The position numbers were made by a program, and so were the translations under genes. A stretch of DNA of 64,000 nt from an uncultured Bacteroidales bacterium (GTDB taxonomy: Bacteria > Bacteroidota > Bacteroidia > Bacteroidales > WCHB1-69), in contig CAJOFD010000001.1 of NCBI GenBank assembly GCA_905233585.1, forward strand, positions 1 through 64,000, read 5' to 3'. This document shows positions 6,478-14,696 of the stretch, piece by piece. Each line of letters begins with the position of its first letter. The first letter of the stretch is position 1. Below the pieces are notes generated by a model. The model searched no databases. It was not told the DNA's origin and was given only the letters and a program-made list of their open reading frames with translations.

Positions 6478-8034
6478 CTATTTAGGTGAAAGACAGGCAA
6501 ACGGCACTAATATTTCTTCCATAGAAATACCTCCATGTTGGAAAGTGTCTTTGTAATAATTGACGTAATAATTGTAATTGTTGGGATAGGCAAAGAAATT
6601 TTCACCCATGGCAAAAACATACTTGGAACTTACGTTCAATTTGGGCAGAAAAATATCTTGCGGATTATTGACGGCGAAAATATCCTTGTCCGTATAGTTG
6701 AGGTTTTTGCCAACCTTGTATCTTAAATTGGTACTTGTTTCTTTGTCGCCAATAATTTTTACGGGATTTTTTATGCGAATGGAACCATGGTCGGTAGTAA
6801 TGAATACTTTTGCTTTTTTCTCTGACAAAAATTTCAGCATATCCATCAATGGGGAATGTTGAAACCAAGATAAGGTAAGAGAGCGATACGAAGATTCATT
6901 GTTTGCCAATTCCCTGACAATATCCACATCGGTGTGAGCATGCGAAAGCATGTCGATAAAGTTGTATATCACAACATTAAGCGGGGTTTTGATTGTGTTG
7001 GATAAGTTGTCGTTGGTTTTTCTTGCAAATTCTTGGTTTAACACTTTGGAATATGAGTGTTTGATATTGATGCCATAACGTTTCAGATACTCGTCCAAAA
7101 GTTGGTGCTCATGGTCGTTTTTATTGCCTTCTTCATTTTCATCAACCCAATAGTTCGGATATTTTTTTGCGATTTCGCTGGGCATAAGTCCACCGAAAAG
7201 TGCATTTCTTGCAAATTGGGTTGCTGTGGGTAAAATACTATAATATAATTCATCACGTTCTATTCTGAACAACTCATTGATACGTGGCTGCAAAACTTTC
7301 CATTGGTCGTAACGCAAATTGTCCAAGATAATCAAATATACGGGTTGTTTTTCTTGAAGAGAGGGAAACAATCGTTCTTTGAGAATGGTATGCGACATCA
7401 GAGGTTTGTCTTCTGAACGATTGCTAACCCAATCCGTATAGTTTTTGGCAACAAAACGACAAAATAAATTATTGGCTTCTTCTTTTTGGGAGCGGAATAT
7501 GCTTTTGATATTTTCATCTGTTGTGCTTTCCAATTCTATATCCCAATATACCAATTCTTTATAGATGTCTATCCATTCTGTAGCCGACATGTTATTCATT
7601 AGTTTCATGCTAATGGAACGGAAGTTTTGTTGGTAATCCGAAGAATTTTTTTCTGTGATAAATCTGATGTTTTCGGTATGTTTTTTCAAACAATGTAAGA
7701 TTTGATGCGGATTGACAGGTTTGATGAGGTAATCTTTGATATTTGCACCGATAGCATCTTCCATGATATGTTCTTCTTCACTTTTGGTAATCATGACAAT
7801 AGGCAAGGAGGCAAAATGTTTTTTTATTTGGGTAATGGTTTCCAAGCCTGTAAGCCCTGGCATATTTTCATCAAGAAAAACAATATCAAACGATTGTTGT
7901 TTCAACTCTTCAAGGGCTTCATTACCACTTTTTACAGTAGTAACATCGTAGCCTTTTTGGGTGAGGAAAATGATATGCGGTTTTAACAAATCAATCTCAT
8001 CGTCAGCCCATAATATTTTTATCTTATCTGTCAT
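6478..8034 (-). CDS. porX: PorX, response regulator with PglZ phosphodiesterase domain
   Basis: A 518-residue protein with an N-terminal receiver domain (acidic Asp11-Asp12, phospho-acceptor Asp55 in Phe-Leu-Asp-Glu-Asn-Met-Pro-Gly, and a Lys-Pro pair near 105) and a C-terminal PglZ/alkaline-phosphatase-like domain with Thr-Thr-Asp-His-Gly-Ser near 411-416 and Ile-Leu-Asp-Asn-Leu-Arg. This order is diagnostic of PorX, which controls T9SS genes together with the kinase PorY and the sigma factor SigP in Porphyromonas. porY is not in the window. The gene is apparently alone, ending four bases from the converging helicase gene. Confidence 0.95.
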   Translation of the reverse strand: MTDKIKILWADDEIDLLKPHIIFLTQKGYDVTTVKSGNEALEELKQQSFDIVFLDENMPGLTGLETITQIKKHFASLPIVMITKSEEEHIMEDAIGANIKDYLIKPVNPHQILHCLKKHTENIRFITEKNSSDYQQNFRSISMKLMNNMSATEWIDIYKELVYWDIELESTTDENIKSIFRSQKEEANNLFCRFVAKNYTDWVSNRSEDKPLMSHTILKERLFPSLQEKQPVYLIILDNLRYDQWKVLQPRINELFRIERDELYYSILPTATQFARNALFGGLMPSEIAKKYPNYWVDENEEGNKNDHEHQLLDEYLKRYGINIKHSYSKVLNQEFARKTNDNLSNTIKTPLNVVIYNFIDMLSHAHTDVDIVRELANNESSYRSLTLSWFQHSPLMDMLKFLSEKKAKVFITTDHGSIRIKNPVKIIGDKETSTNLRYKVGKNLNYTDKDIFAVNNPQDIFLPKLNVSSKYVFAMGENFFAYPNNYNYYVNYYKDTFQHGGISMEEILVPFACLSPK

Positions 8035-8073
8035 TGTTTTTTATTTATACAACGAAAATATAAGGTATTTATT

Positions 8074-8520
8074 TTAAGATAACAATTGTTTTACAATATC
8101 GGCGATGGTTTTGTTTTCAGCCTTACCGGCCAAAGTTTTGCTTGCCGCACCCATTACTTTGCCCATACCTTTAATGTCGGTAACGTTTTCCTGTTCAATA
8201 ATCTGTTTGATAACTGCAGTAATTTCTTCTGTGGACATTTGTTCTGGCAAATATTTGGAAATCACTTTCAATTGCGACATTTCTTCCTGATAGAGGTCTT
8301 CTCTGTTTTGGGATTTGTACAATTCTGCAGATTCTTTGCGTTGTTTGGCCAATTTTTGTAAAGTTTGCATAGCGATTTCATCGGTTATTTCAGCGGCATT
8401 CTTTTCTGTTTTTAAGAGTAAAATTGCTGATTTTATGGCTCTTAGAGCGTTTAGGCTTTCCTTGTCTTTTTGTAGCATAGCGGTTTTGATGTCCGCATTG
8501 ATTCTTTCTTCGAAACTCAT
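8074..8520 (-). CDS. GatB/YqeY domain protein
   Basis: A 148-residue cytoplasmic protein of the YqeY family: Ser-Phe-Glu-Glu-Arg-Ile near the N terminus, Leu-Arg-Ala-Ile-Lys-Ser-Ala near 26, Tyr-Leu-Pro-Glu-Gln-Met, and a C-terminal Gly-Met-Gly-Lys-Val-Met-Gly motif, the tail domain shared with the GatB subunit of tRNA-dependent amidotransferases. The fold binds tRNA in GatB; the role of stand-alone YqeY is uncertain. It is 39 bases upstream of porX on the same strand, so read-through into porX is possible. Confidence 0.92.
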   Translation of the reverse strand: MSFEERINADIKTAMLQKDKESLNALRAIKSAILLLKTEKNAAEITDEIAMQTLQKLAKQRKESAELYKSQNREDLYQEEMSQLKVISKYLPEQMSTEEITAVIKQIIEQENVTDIKGMGKVMGAASKTLAGKAENKTIADIVKQLLS

Positions 8521-8567
8521 AATATGTTTGTTTTTTTATAAATATTAAAAATAAATAATTGAATATG

Positions 8568-8575
8568 CAAAAATA
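8568..8575 (-). promoter_or_regulatory. -7 promoter element for the yqeY-type gene
   Basis: TATTTTTG on the minus strand, about 48 bases before the start at 8520, fits TAnnTTTG. No clear -33 box. Confidence 0.35.
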
Positions 8576-8634
8576 ACAAAAAAAATATCGCCGAACTATG
8601 TAAAATCGAAAAAGATTTTTAAATATAGTGGTAT

Positions 8635-8669
8635 AAAAAAAGGTATCCATACAAACGGATACCTTTTTT
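8635..8669 (-). terminator. Intrinsic terminator after argF
   Basis: AAAAAAGGTATCC (8636-8648) pairs with GGATACCTTTTTT (8657-8669) around an eight-base loop. On the minus strand the stem ends in a T run, 17 bases past the ornithine carbamoyltransferase stop. Confidence 0.85.
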
Positions 8670-8685
8670 GTAATTACAATTCCTT

Positions 8686-9687
8686 TTATTGTCCCAAGGT
8701 TGCTACCATTACGGCTTTGATGGTATGCAATCTGTTTTCGGCTTCATCAAAAACGATGGACTTAGGAGATTCGAATACGTCTTCTGTAACTTCTACGCCA
8801 TCAATCTTAAATTGTTTGAATACATCTCTTCCCACTTGTGTTTCCAAGTTGTGATAAGCGGGCAAGCAGTGCATAAATTTACAATTCGGATTGCCTGTTG
8901 CCTTCATTACTTTCTTATTTACTTGGTATGGTTTCAACATTTTGATTCGTTCTGCCCATACATCGGCAGGTTCACCCATAGATACCCAAACGTCAGTATA
9001 TAAAAAGTCGCAACCTTTAACTCCTTTGGCAACATCATCGGTAATCGTTAAAGTTGCACCGGTTTCTTTGGCTATTTTTTTACAAGTGTCAATCAATTCT
9101 TTGGCTGGTTGCAGTGCTTTTGGAGCCACAATTCTGACATCCATACCCATTTTGACGCCACCAACCATAAGAGAATTACCCATATTGTAACGGGCATCAC
9201 CTAAATAGGCATAAGAAATTTTGTTTAGAGGTTTGTCAGAATGTTCTTGCATAGTAAGGAAGTCTGCCAAAATTTGAGTGGGGTGAAATTCATTGGTTAA
9301 GCCGTTCCATACGGGTACACCAGCGTATGCTGCCAAGGTTTCTACAATTTCTTGTTCAAAACCACGATATTCTATTCCGTCAAACATTCTGCCCAATACT
9401 CTTGCAGTATCTTTCATTGATTCTTTTACACCGATTTGAGAACCTGTAGGACCAAGATAGGTAACGTGTGCACCTTGGTCATGAGCGGCAACTTCAAATG
9501 CGCAACGGGTACGTGTTGATGTTTTTTCAAATATCAACGCAATGTTTTTGCCTTTTAAATGTTGTTGCTCTGTACCTGCATATTTAGCGGCTTTGAGTTG
9601 TGCTGCTAAATCTAATAAATACTGAATTTCTTTTGGGGTGAAATCGAGTAATTTCAAAAAATTTCTGTTTCTAAGATTAAATGCCAT
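8686..9687 (-). CDS. argF: Ornithine carbamoyltransferase (catabolic-type)
   Basis: A 333-residue transcarbamylase joining carbamoyl phosphate and ornithine to citrulline, or the reverse. The carbamoyl phosphate motif Ser-Thr-Arg-Thr-Arg is at 57-61, His-Pro-Thr-Gln is near 135, and the ornithine-site His-Cys-Leu-Pro-Ala is near 273. The N terminus (Phe-Asn-Leu-Arg-Asn-Arg) and the length resemble catabolic ArcB more than the ~310-residue biosynthetic ArgF. It lies 13 bases after carbamate kinase, which fits energy-yielding citrulline breakdown. Arginine deiminase is not in the window. The symbol could equally be arcB. Confidence 0.93.
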   Translation of the reverse strand: MAFNLRNRNFLKLLDFTPKEIQYLLDLAAQLKAAKYAGTEQQHLKGKNIALIFEKTSTRTRCAFEVAAHDQGAHVTYLGPTGSQIGVKESMKDTARVLGRMFDGIEYRGFEQEIVETLAAYAGVPVWNGLTNEFHPTQILADFLTMQEHSDKPLNKISYAYLGDARYNMGNSLMVGGVKMGMDVRIVAPKALQPAKELIDTCKKIAKETGATLTITDDVAKGVKGCDFLYTDVWVSMGEPADVWAERIKMLKPYQVNKKVMKATGNPNCKFMHCLPAYHNLETQVGRDVFKQFKIDGVEVTEDVFESPKSIVFDEAENRLHTIKAVMVATLGQ

Positions 9688-9700
9688 AGTATTATATTTT

Positions 9701-10648
9701 TTATTGTTTGATTATTTTTGTTCCACAATTCGGATTGTTTAACTGGCTTGCATTTGTAATAATGCACGTATTGTCTGTTTTTTGCACGAAATTGATGGCT
9801 GCTCTTATTTTTGGTGCCATAGAACCTTCGGTAAATTGTCCATCGTCTAAATATTGTTGTGCTTGAGCAAGTGTTATTTGTTCAAGGGCTTGCTCATTTT
9901 CTTTGCGAAAATTGATGTAAATCTTAGGCACATCGGTCAAAATATAAAATTCATCAGCATGAACAGAAACGGCAGCCAAAGATGAAGACAAGTCTTTGTC
10001 AATAACGGCTTCAACGCCAGCAAAGCAACCCTTGTCTGTTTCAACAATCGGAATGCCGCCACCGCCAATAGTAACAACAATGTGACCAGCTTTTGCCAAT
10101 GTGTCTATCACATCAATGTTAAAAATTTTCAAAGGGTGTGGAGAGGCGACAACCCTTCTCCAGCCATTTCCTTTGGGGTCTTCTTTAAAAGGTGTGCCCG
10201 GATTGTCTTCCAAAAACGATTTCATGTGTTTGAATTTGTAATAAGGGCCGATGGGTTTGGTGGGCTGTTGAAACATTTTGTCGTTTTTGTCAACAAGCAC
10301 TTGGGTATTAAGTGAAACTACATTGCGTTGAATGTTATGTTGATGCAAAACATTTCTTAAACCTTGTTCTATTAAATAACCAATAGAACCTTGTGTTTCT
10401 GATACGCAAACATCCAAAGGCATGGCTAATACATTGGTAACACGACTTGTGATTTCATGTTGAAGCATCACATTTCCCACCTGAGGACCATTGCCGTAAG
10501 TTATAATTAAATTATAACCTCGTTCAACCAGTGGCAGAATGGCTTCGCATGTTTCTTGGATATTGGCAATCTGTTCTTGATAACTCCCTTTTTGTCCACT
10601 TCTTAAAATAGCATTTCCACCAAAAGCAACAACAGCGGTTTTTGTCAT
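9701..10648 (-). CDS. arcC: Carbamate kinase
   Basis: A 315-residue amino-acid-kinase-fold enzyme converting carbamoyl phosphate and ADP into ATP, CO2 and ammonia. Visible family marks are Ala-Phe-Gly-Gly-Asn-Ala-Ile near the N terminus, Thr-Tyr-Gly-Asn-Gly-Pro-Gln-Val-Gly near 50, the conserved Gly-Trp-Arg-Arg-Val-Val-Ala-Ser-Pro block near 163, Gly-Gly-Gly-Gly-Ile-Pro, and Gly-Ser-Met-Ala-Pro-Lys near the C terminus. Length is normal. It is the first gene of a two-gene operon with ornithine carbamoyltransferase; together they would make ATP from citrulline. Confidence 0.95.
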   Translation of the reverse strand: MTKTAVVAFGGNAILRSGQKGSYQEQIANIQETCEAILPLVERGYNLIITYGNGPQVGNVMLQHEITSRVTNVLAMPLDVCVSETQGSIGYLIEQGLRNVLHQHNIQRNVVSLNTQVLVDKNDKMFQQPTKPIGPYYKFKHMKSFLEDNPGTPFKEDPKGNGWRRVVASPHPLKIFNIDVIDTLAKAGHIVVTIGGGGIPIVETDKGCFAGVEAVIDKDLSSSLAAVSVHADEFYILTDVPKIYINFRKENEQALEQITLAQAQQYLDDGQFTEGSMAPKIRAAINFVQKTDNTCIITNASQLNNPNCGTKIIKQ

Positions 10649-10693
10649 AACATGCGAAATTTTAATTCAGAAACTTTTAAAATTAAAGATTTA

Positions 10694-10701
10694 CAAAGAT
10701 A
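10694..10701 (-). promoter_or_regulatory. -7 promoter element for arcC-argF
   Basis: TATCTTTG on the minus strand, 46 bases before the arcC start, matches the most common form of the Bacteroidota -7 element. No -33 TTTG is evident. Confidence 0.45.
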
Positions 10702-10738
10702 GCATTTTTATTATGAAAAAAAAAAGAATGCCATAAAT

Positions 10739-11512
10739 TTATTTTTCTGCTATCGTATGTTGGGTTAAATAGATAAAATCCGCTACCGATAATCTTTCCG
10801 GACGCTTGTCGAAAATGGGGTTGGAAACAAAGCCTTCTTCAAATAATATTGATTTCAAAGAGTTTCTGATTGTTTTTCTTCTTTGATTGAAAGCTGTTTT
10901 GACAATTAGTTTGAATTGTTGTTCATCACACTCTAATTTTTGAACATTATTGCGTTTTAGTCTAATAACCGCGGATTTAACTTTGGGGGGAGGAGAAAAC
11001 ACATTTTCATGAACAGTAAACAGGTATTCAATGTCATAATAGGCTTGCAACAATACGCTTAAAATACCATATTCTTTACCTTCTGGCATGGCGGCAACTC
11101 TAACTGCCACTTCTTTTTGAAACATTCCGACCACCTCTGTTATTTGCTGACGATAGTCTATAATTTTAAATAGAATTTGAGATGAAATATTATAAGGGAA
11201 GTTGCCGATAACGGCAAAGTTGTCTGTAAATATGTTTTTCAAATCTATTTTCAAAAAATCTGCATTGACAATTTTATCATTTAAGGTCGGATAATGTTGT
11301 TGTAAATAAACAACAGATTCATTGTCAATTTCTATGACTTTTAAGCAATAATGTGTTTTTTGTATCAAAAATTCAGTTAAAACGCCCATGCCGGGACCTA
11401 TTTCTACTATATTTGTATTGTTGTCCGATAAACTTTCAACAATTTTTTGAGCAATATTTTTATCTGTTAAAAAGTGTTGTCCTAAATATTTTTTTGCTTT
11501 AACTTTATCCAT
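10739..11512 (-). CDS. rsmA: 16S rRNA dimethyladenosine transferase RsmA/KsgA
   Basis: A 257-residue SAM-dependent methyltransferase that dimethylates two adenines in the 3' loop of 16S rRNA during 30S maturation. Seen: Gly-Gln-His-Phe-Leu at 11-15, SAM motif Glu-Ile-Gly-Pro-Gly-Met-Gly-Val-Leu at 37-45, Glu-Ile-Asp at 61-63, and the catalytic Asn-Phe-Pro-Tyr-Asn-Ile-Ser at 104-110. The C-terminal helical domain ends normally. It starts 20 bases after the CHU_C gene, so it may be co-transcribed with the sigma factor operon. Confidence 0.96.
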   Translation of the reverse strand: MDKVKAKKYLGQHFLTDKNIAQKIVESLSDNNTNIVEIGPGMGVLTEFLIQKTHYCLKVIEIDNESVVYLQQHYPTLNDKIVNADFLKIDLKNIFTDNFAVIGNFPYNISSQILFKIIDYRQQITEVVGMFQKEVAVRVAAMPEGKEYGILSVLLQAYYDIEYLFTVHENVFSPPPKVKSAVIRLKRNNVQKLECDEQQFKLIVKTAFNQRRKTIRNSLKSILFEEGFVSNPIFDKRPERLSVADFIYLTQHTIAEK

Positions 11513-11532
11513 TTTTTAGCGTAATTCTGCTT

Positions 11533-12561
11533 TTAATATGTTCTGATAAGCAAAAAATCGCCTTGTTTTTGGTGTATTTTGCCTAATTTGTCTTGATATT
11601 GTATGGAATATAAATATCTTCCTTCCGGCTGAGGGGTACCCTTTAGGGTTCCGTCCCAATTGATGTTGATATCGTTACTTTGAAAAACAATTTGTTTGGT
11701 TTGTGCGGAAACAATTGAAATAAAAAAGGTTGTTAAGGTTTCAGATGCACTTACCTTAAATTCATCATTCAAACCATCGCCATTGGGGGTAAAAGCACTT
11801 GGAATGAATATATGTGTCTGGTTTTCAATGTTTACTTGAATGTATATGGTGGTGTCTTCATCATTTGCTTGGGTAAAAGTAGCAGCATAAGTTTCGTTGT
11901 AGGTAGGGGCGACTAAAATCGTGCTTGTTTTTTCACCTGTACTCCATAATATATTGTGAGCATTTTTCACAAACAAATATACTTGTTCACCTTCTACAAT
12001 GGAGGTGTCTTTGCTGAAAGTGATGTGTGGGGAATCTGTATTTGTTTTATTTTCAGTATTTTCTGCCATGTCTGTATTTGTTGGATGTGGTGTTTCTTTT
12101 TCCATCAATACATGTTGATTGTTTTCTTGTTGAGGAGTATTTGGCAATGCAAAAGTTTGACTTGGGGCATTTTCTTTGCAATCATTTCGATGCTGTTGAT
12201 TAATAGCTTTTTGCTTGTTGATATTTGAGTGGCTAATATTGTTGTTGTTGTTTGCCATGTTTGTGGCAATTGGTTGGTTTTCTTCTGTTGTTTGTTTTTC
12301 AGTAAGTTGAGGTTTTGTATTTTGGACAAATACCTTATTGGTTGAGGCTTTTTCTGTATTTGGGCGTAGTGTATAGAGCAAGCAAAAGCCAATAATAGCA
12401 CATGCAACAATACCGATAGCACCTAACATATATTTTGTTTTGACAAAATTGTGTTTTTTATAATGTTTTTGCACATTGTTCCACACTTGTTCGGGTGGAG
12501 TAGGGGCATAGCCTGCAAATTTGTCTTTATACAATTCTCCAATATCTTTGTATGTTTTCAT
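11533..12561 (-). CDS. Membrane anti-sigma-like protein with C-terminal CHU_C domain
   Basis: A 342-residue protein. Residues 1-43 are cytoplasmic in character and begin Lys-Thr-Tyr-Lys-Asp-Ile-Gly-Glu-Leu, with Pro-Pro-Glu-Gln-Val-Trp near 22-27. One membrane segment lies at about 44-64. Residues 70-170 are Asn/Thr/Gln-rich and probably disordered. From about 253 comes the gliding-motility CHU_C domain (Phe-Ile-Pro-Ser-Ala-Phe-Thr-Pro-Asn-Gly-Asp-Gly), normally a type B T9SS sorting signal. The start codon overlaps the sigma factor stop (ATGA), the usual layout of a sigma/anti-sigma pair. No zinc-finger anti-sigma motif is seen, so the anti-sigma role is inferred from position and topology. 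Confidence 0.75.
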   Translation of the reverse strand: MKTYKDIGELYKDKFAGYAPTPPEQVWNNVQKHYKKHNFVKTKYMLGAIGIVACAIIGFCLLYTLRPNTEKASTNKVFVQNTKPQLTEKQTTEENQPIATNMANNNNNISHSNINKQKAINQQHRNDCKENAPSQTFALPNTPQQENNQHVLMEKETPHPTNTDMAENTENKTNTDSPHITFSKDTSIVEGEQVYLFVKNAHNILWSTGEKTSTILVAPTYNETYAATFTQANDEDTTIYIQVNIENQTHIFIPSAFTPNGDGLNDEFKVSASETLTTFFISIVSAQTKQIVFQSNDININWDGTLKGTPQPEGRYLYSIQYQDKLGKIHQKQGDFLLIRTY

Positions 12562-13106
12562 AATATTTCTTTTTGCTTCTGCAATTCAACAATTTTTTGT
12601 TTTAATTTTTTTTTTGCCTTAAACAATTGCGAACGGCAAGTGCCAAGAGAACAATTGAGCATTTTTGCCACTTCTTCATACGAATAGCCCTCTATTTCAC
12701 ATAGGTTGAATACCATTTGATAGCCTGTAGGCAGTTGATGTATTAAGTCCAATAGCAATTGATAACTCAACCAATCGTATTCTGCAACAGAATTGTCAAT
12801 AAGAGTGTTTTCATATTCTTCGTAATCAACCAAAGTGTTTTTTATTTGTTTTTGATACAATTTCAGTGCTTGGTTGATTACAATTTTGTTCATCCATGCC
12901 ACCAATTTTCCCTTGCCGTTGTATTGTTTAATATTGTCAAATATCAATATAAAAGCCTCTTGAAGCACATCTTGAGCATCATCTTCTGTGTTGGTGTATC
13001 TTAGAGCCGTTCCATATAATATAGGACTATATTGCTTGTACAACATATAACGGTATTTTTCTTCTCCGTTGATACAACCTGAGATTATTTGTTCATCATT
13101 AGACAT
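12558..13106 (-). CDS. ECF-type RNA polymerase sigma factor
   Basis: A 182-residue sigma-70 family protein with only regions 2 and 4. Region 2 contains Asp-Asp-Ala-Gln-Asp-Val-Leu-Gln-Glu-Ala-Phe near 42-52 and Trp-Met-Asn-Lys-Ile-Val-Ile-Asn near 71; region 4 has Tyr-Ser-Tyr-Glu-Glu-Val-Ala-Lys-Met-Leu-Asn-Cys-Ser-Leu-Gly-Thr near 145, the DNA-binding helix-turn-helix. Co-translation with the membrane CHU_C protein suggests envelope signalling. In Porphyromonas the PorX pathway acts through an ECF factor, SigP; whether this gene is its counterpart cannot be told from the sequence. Confidence 0.93.
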   Translation of the reverse strand: MSNDEQIISGCINGEEKYRYMLYKQYSPILYGTALRYTNTEDDAQDVLQEAFILIFDNIKQYNGKGKLVAWMNKIVINQALKLYQKQIKNTLVDYEEYENTLIDNSVAEYDWLSYQLLLDLIHQLPTGYQMVFNLCEIEGYSYEEVAKMLNCSLGTCRSQLFKAKKKLKQKIVELQKQKEIL

Positions 13107-13170
13107 TCATGAGTCTTTTTTATAGATAGATATAATTCAGGAGAATTTTGTTGCCTTGATTGTATATTTT

Positions 13171-14568
13171 TTATAAAGAAATATTGTCTTTAAATTTTGG
13201 GAGTTGTACATTAAACCCATTTTCAGAGAGAAATTTTCCGTATGTTTCTCTTGCTTCAGTTTCTCCATGCATTAAGAAAACGGTTTTTACTTTCGATTTG
13301 TCTTGACAAGACAAATATTGATACATTTCTTTGTAATCTCCATGTCCGGACAGTGCGTCAATTTCTTCAATATCAGCATTTACTTTGTATTTGTTGCCAT
13401 AAATGGAAACCACAGGTTCGCCAGAGGCTATTTTTCGCCCTAATGTTTTTGGTGCACAATATCCTACTACAAGAATGGTGTTTTTTTTATCTTCAATATT
13501 GTTGGCCAAATGATGTTTTATACGACCTGCTTCCATCATGCCTGAGGCGGAAATGATGATACAAGGTCTATTGTGTGTATTCAGTTTTTTAGAATCTTCT
13601 TTGGTGCGAACATAGAACAGATTGTCAAAACCGAATGGGTCTTTTTGGGTTCTTATCAAATCCAAAATATCATCTTTGAAGCATTCGGTATGCAAACGGA
13701 AAATATCTGTTGCAGATACCGCTAATGGACTATCAATGAAAATAGGTACATCGGGTAGACGATTGGCTTTTTTTATATTGTTGAGAGCATATATGATTTC
13801 TTGACATCTGCCAATAGCAAATGAAGGAATTAATAATTTGCCACGTTTTTTTACACAAGTGTCTTGTACTACTTTTGCCAATTTTTCTTCTGCCAAATTG
13901 ATGGATTCGTGCAAACGATTGCCATAGGTGGATTCGGTGATGATATAATCGGCTTGAGGAAAGGTGCTTGGGTCTAAAAGCAATCTTTTGTTATATCTGC
14001 CAATATCGCCTGTGTAACAAAGCCGTTTTTGTTCCCCGTTTTCTGTAAAAGTCAAATTAATGGCAGCACCTCCCAATATATGTCCTGTGTTTGTAAAGGA
14101 AACGCTGACACCATTGGTGATATTTATGTCCAAGTCGGTTGGCATACTTACAAAATATCTTAAAGAAGCAAACGCGTCTCTGCTTGTGTACAACGGCTCA
14201 ACTTGTGGAAGCCCTATGCGGTCGCGTTTTTTGTTAAAGTCTATAGTATCACTTTCTTGTATATTGCCGGAATCGGGCAACATTATGGAACATAAATCCC
14301 TTGTTGCATGGGTGCAGTAAATTTGTCCTCTAAAACCGTTTTTGCAAATATAAGGAATCAATCCGGAATGGTCAATATGGGCATGCGATAGAAGTAAGAT
14401 GTCAATGTCTTTTGGATCAAATCCCAAATCTCGGTTCATGCTGTCGGTTTCCAAACCTTTGCCTTGATACATGCCGCAATCCAATAGTATTTTCTTATTG
14501 TCTATAGTAGTTATAAGTACTTTACTACCTGTAACTTCTTCTATTGCTCCCCAAAAATCAATTTTCAT
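13171..14568 (-). CDS. Beta-CASP metallo-beta-lactamase-fold ribonuclease
   Basis: A 465-residue nuclease of the CPSF73-like/beta-CASP group. The zinc motif Ser-His-Ala-His-Ile-Asp-His lies at 61-67, later ligands include Asn-Thr-Gly-His-Ile-Leu-Gly-Gly and Tyr-Thr-Gly-Asp-Ile-Gly, and the beta-CASP part has Pro-Ser-Phe-Ala-Ile-Gly-Arg and Ser-Ala-Ser-Gly-Met-Met-Glu-Ala-Gly-Arg, ending with Leu-Ser-Gly-His-Gly-Asp. There is no KH domain. The family processes or degrades RNA in the cytoplasm. A small palindrome in its 5' leader (14611-14627) could be an operator. The gene appears to be transcribed alone. Confidence 0.93.
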   Translation of the reverse strand: MKIDFWGAIEEVTGSKVLITTIDNKKILLDCGMYQGKGLETDSMNRDLGFDPKDIDILLLSHAHIDHSGLIPYICKNGFRGQIYCTHATRDLCSIMLPDSGNIQESDTIDFNKKRDRIGLPQVEPLYTSRDAFASLRYFVSMPTDLDINITNGVSVSFTNTGHILGGAAINLTFTENGEQKRLCYTGDIGRYNKRLLLDPSTFPQADYIITESTYGNRLHESINLAEEKLAKVVQDTCVKKRGKLLIPSFAIGRCQEIIYALNNIKKANRLPDVPIFIDSPLAVSATDIFRLHTECFKDDILDLIRTQKDPFGFDNLFYVRTKEDSKKLNTHNRPCIIISASGMMEAGRIKHHLANNIEDKKNTILVVGYCAPKTLGRKIASGEPVVSIYGNKYKVNADIEEIDALSGHGDYKEMYQYLSCQDKSKVKTVFLMHGETEARETYGKFLSENGFNVQLPKFKDNISL

Positions 14569-14610
14569 GTTTTATTTATTTAATTCTGTTGTTTATAAAA
14601 TCTTTTTAAT

Positions 14611-14627
14611 TTGCCTAAAATAGGCAA
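14611..14627. promoter_or_regulatory. TTGCCTA-AAA-TAGGCAA palindrome in the nuclease leader
   Basis: A perfect 7-base inverted repeat around AAA, between the promoter at 14642-14672 and the start codon at 14568. By position it would cover about +8 to +24 of the transcript. It is nearly the same as the paired palindromes at 1607-1640, so a shared regulator is possible. Confidence 0.4.
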
Positions 14628-14641
14628 TTATATATAGCATA

Positions 14642-14672
14642 CAAAATTACCATATTTTTTCCGCATTTGCAA
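14642..14672 (-). promoter_or_regulatory. Promoter of the beta-CASP nuclease gene
   Basis: On the minus strand TTG (14672-14670), 20 bases, then TAATTTTG (14649-14642). Spacing and both elements fit the Bacteroidota sigma-ABfr consensus. Confidence 0.55.
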
Positions 14673-14696
14673 TTTTTTGTTTAAAAATATATAAGG

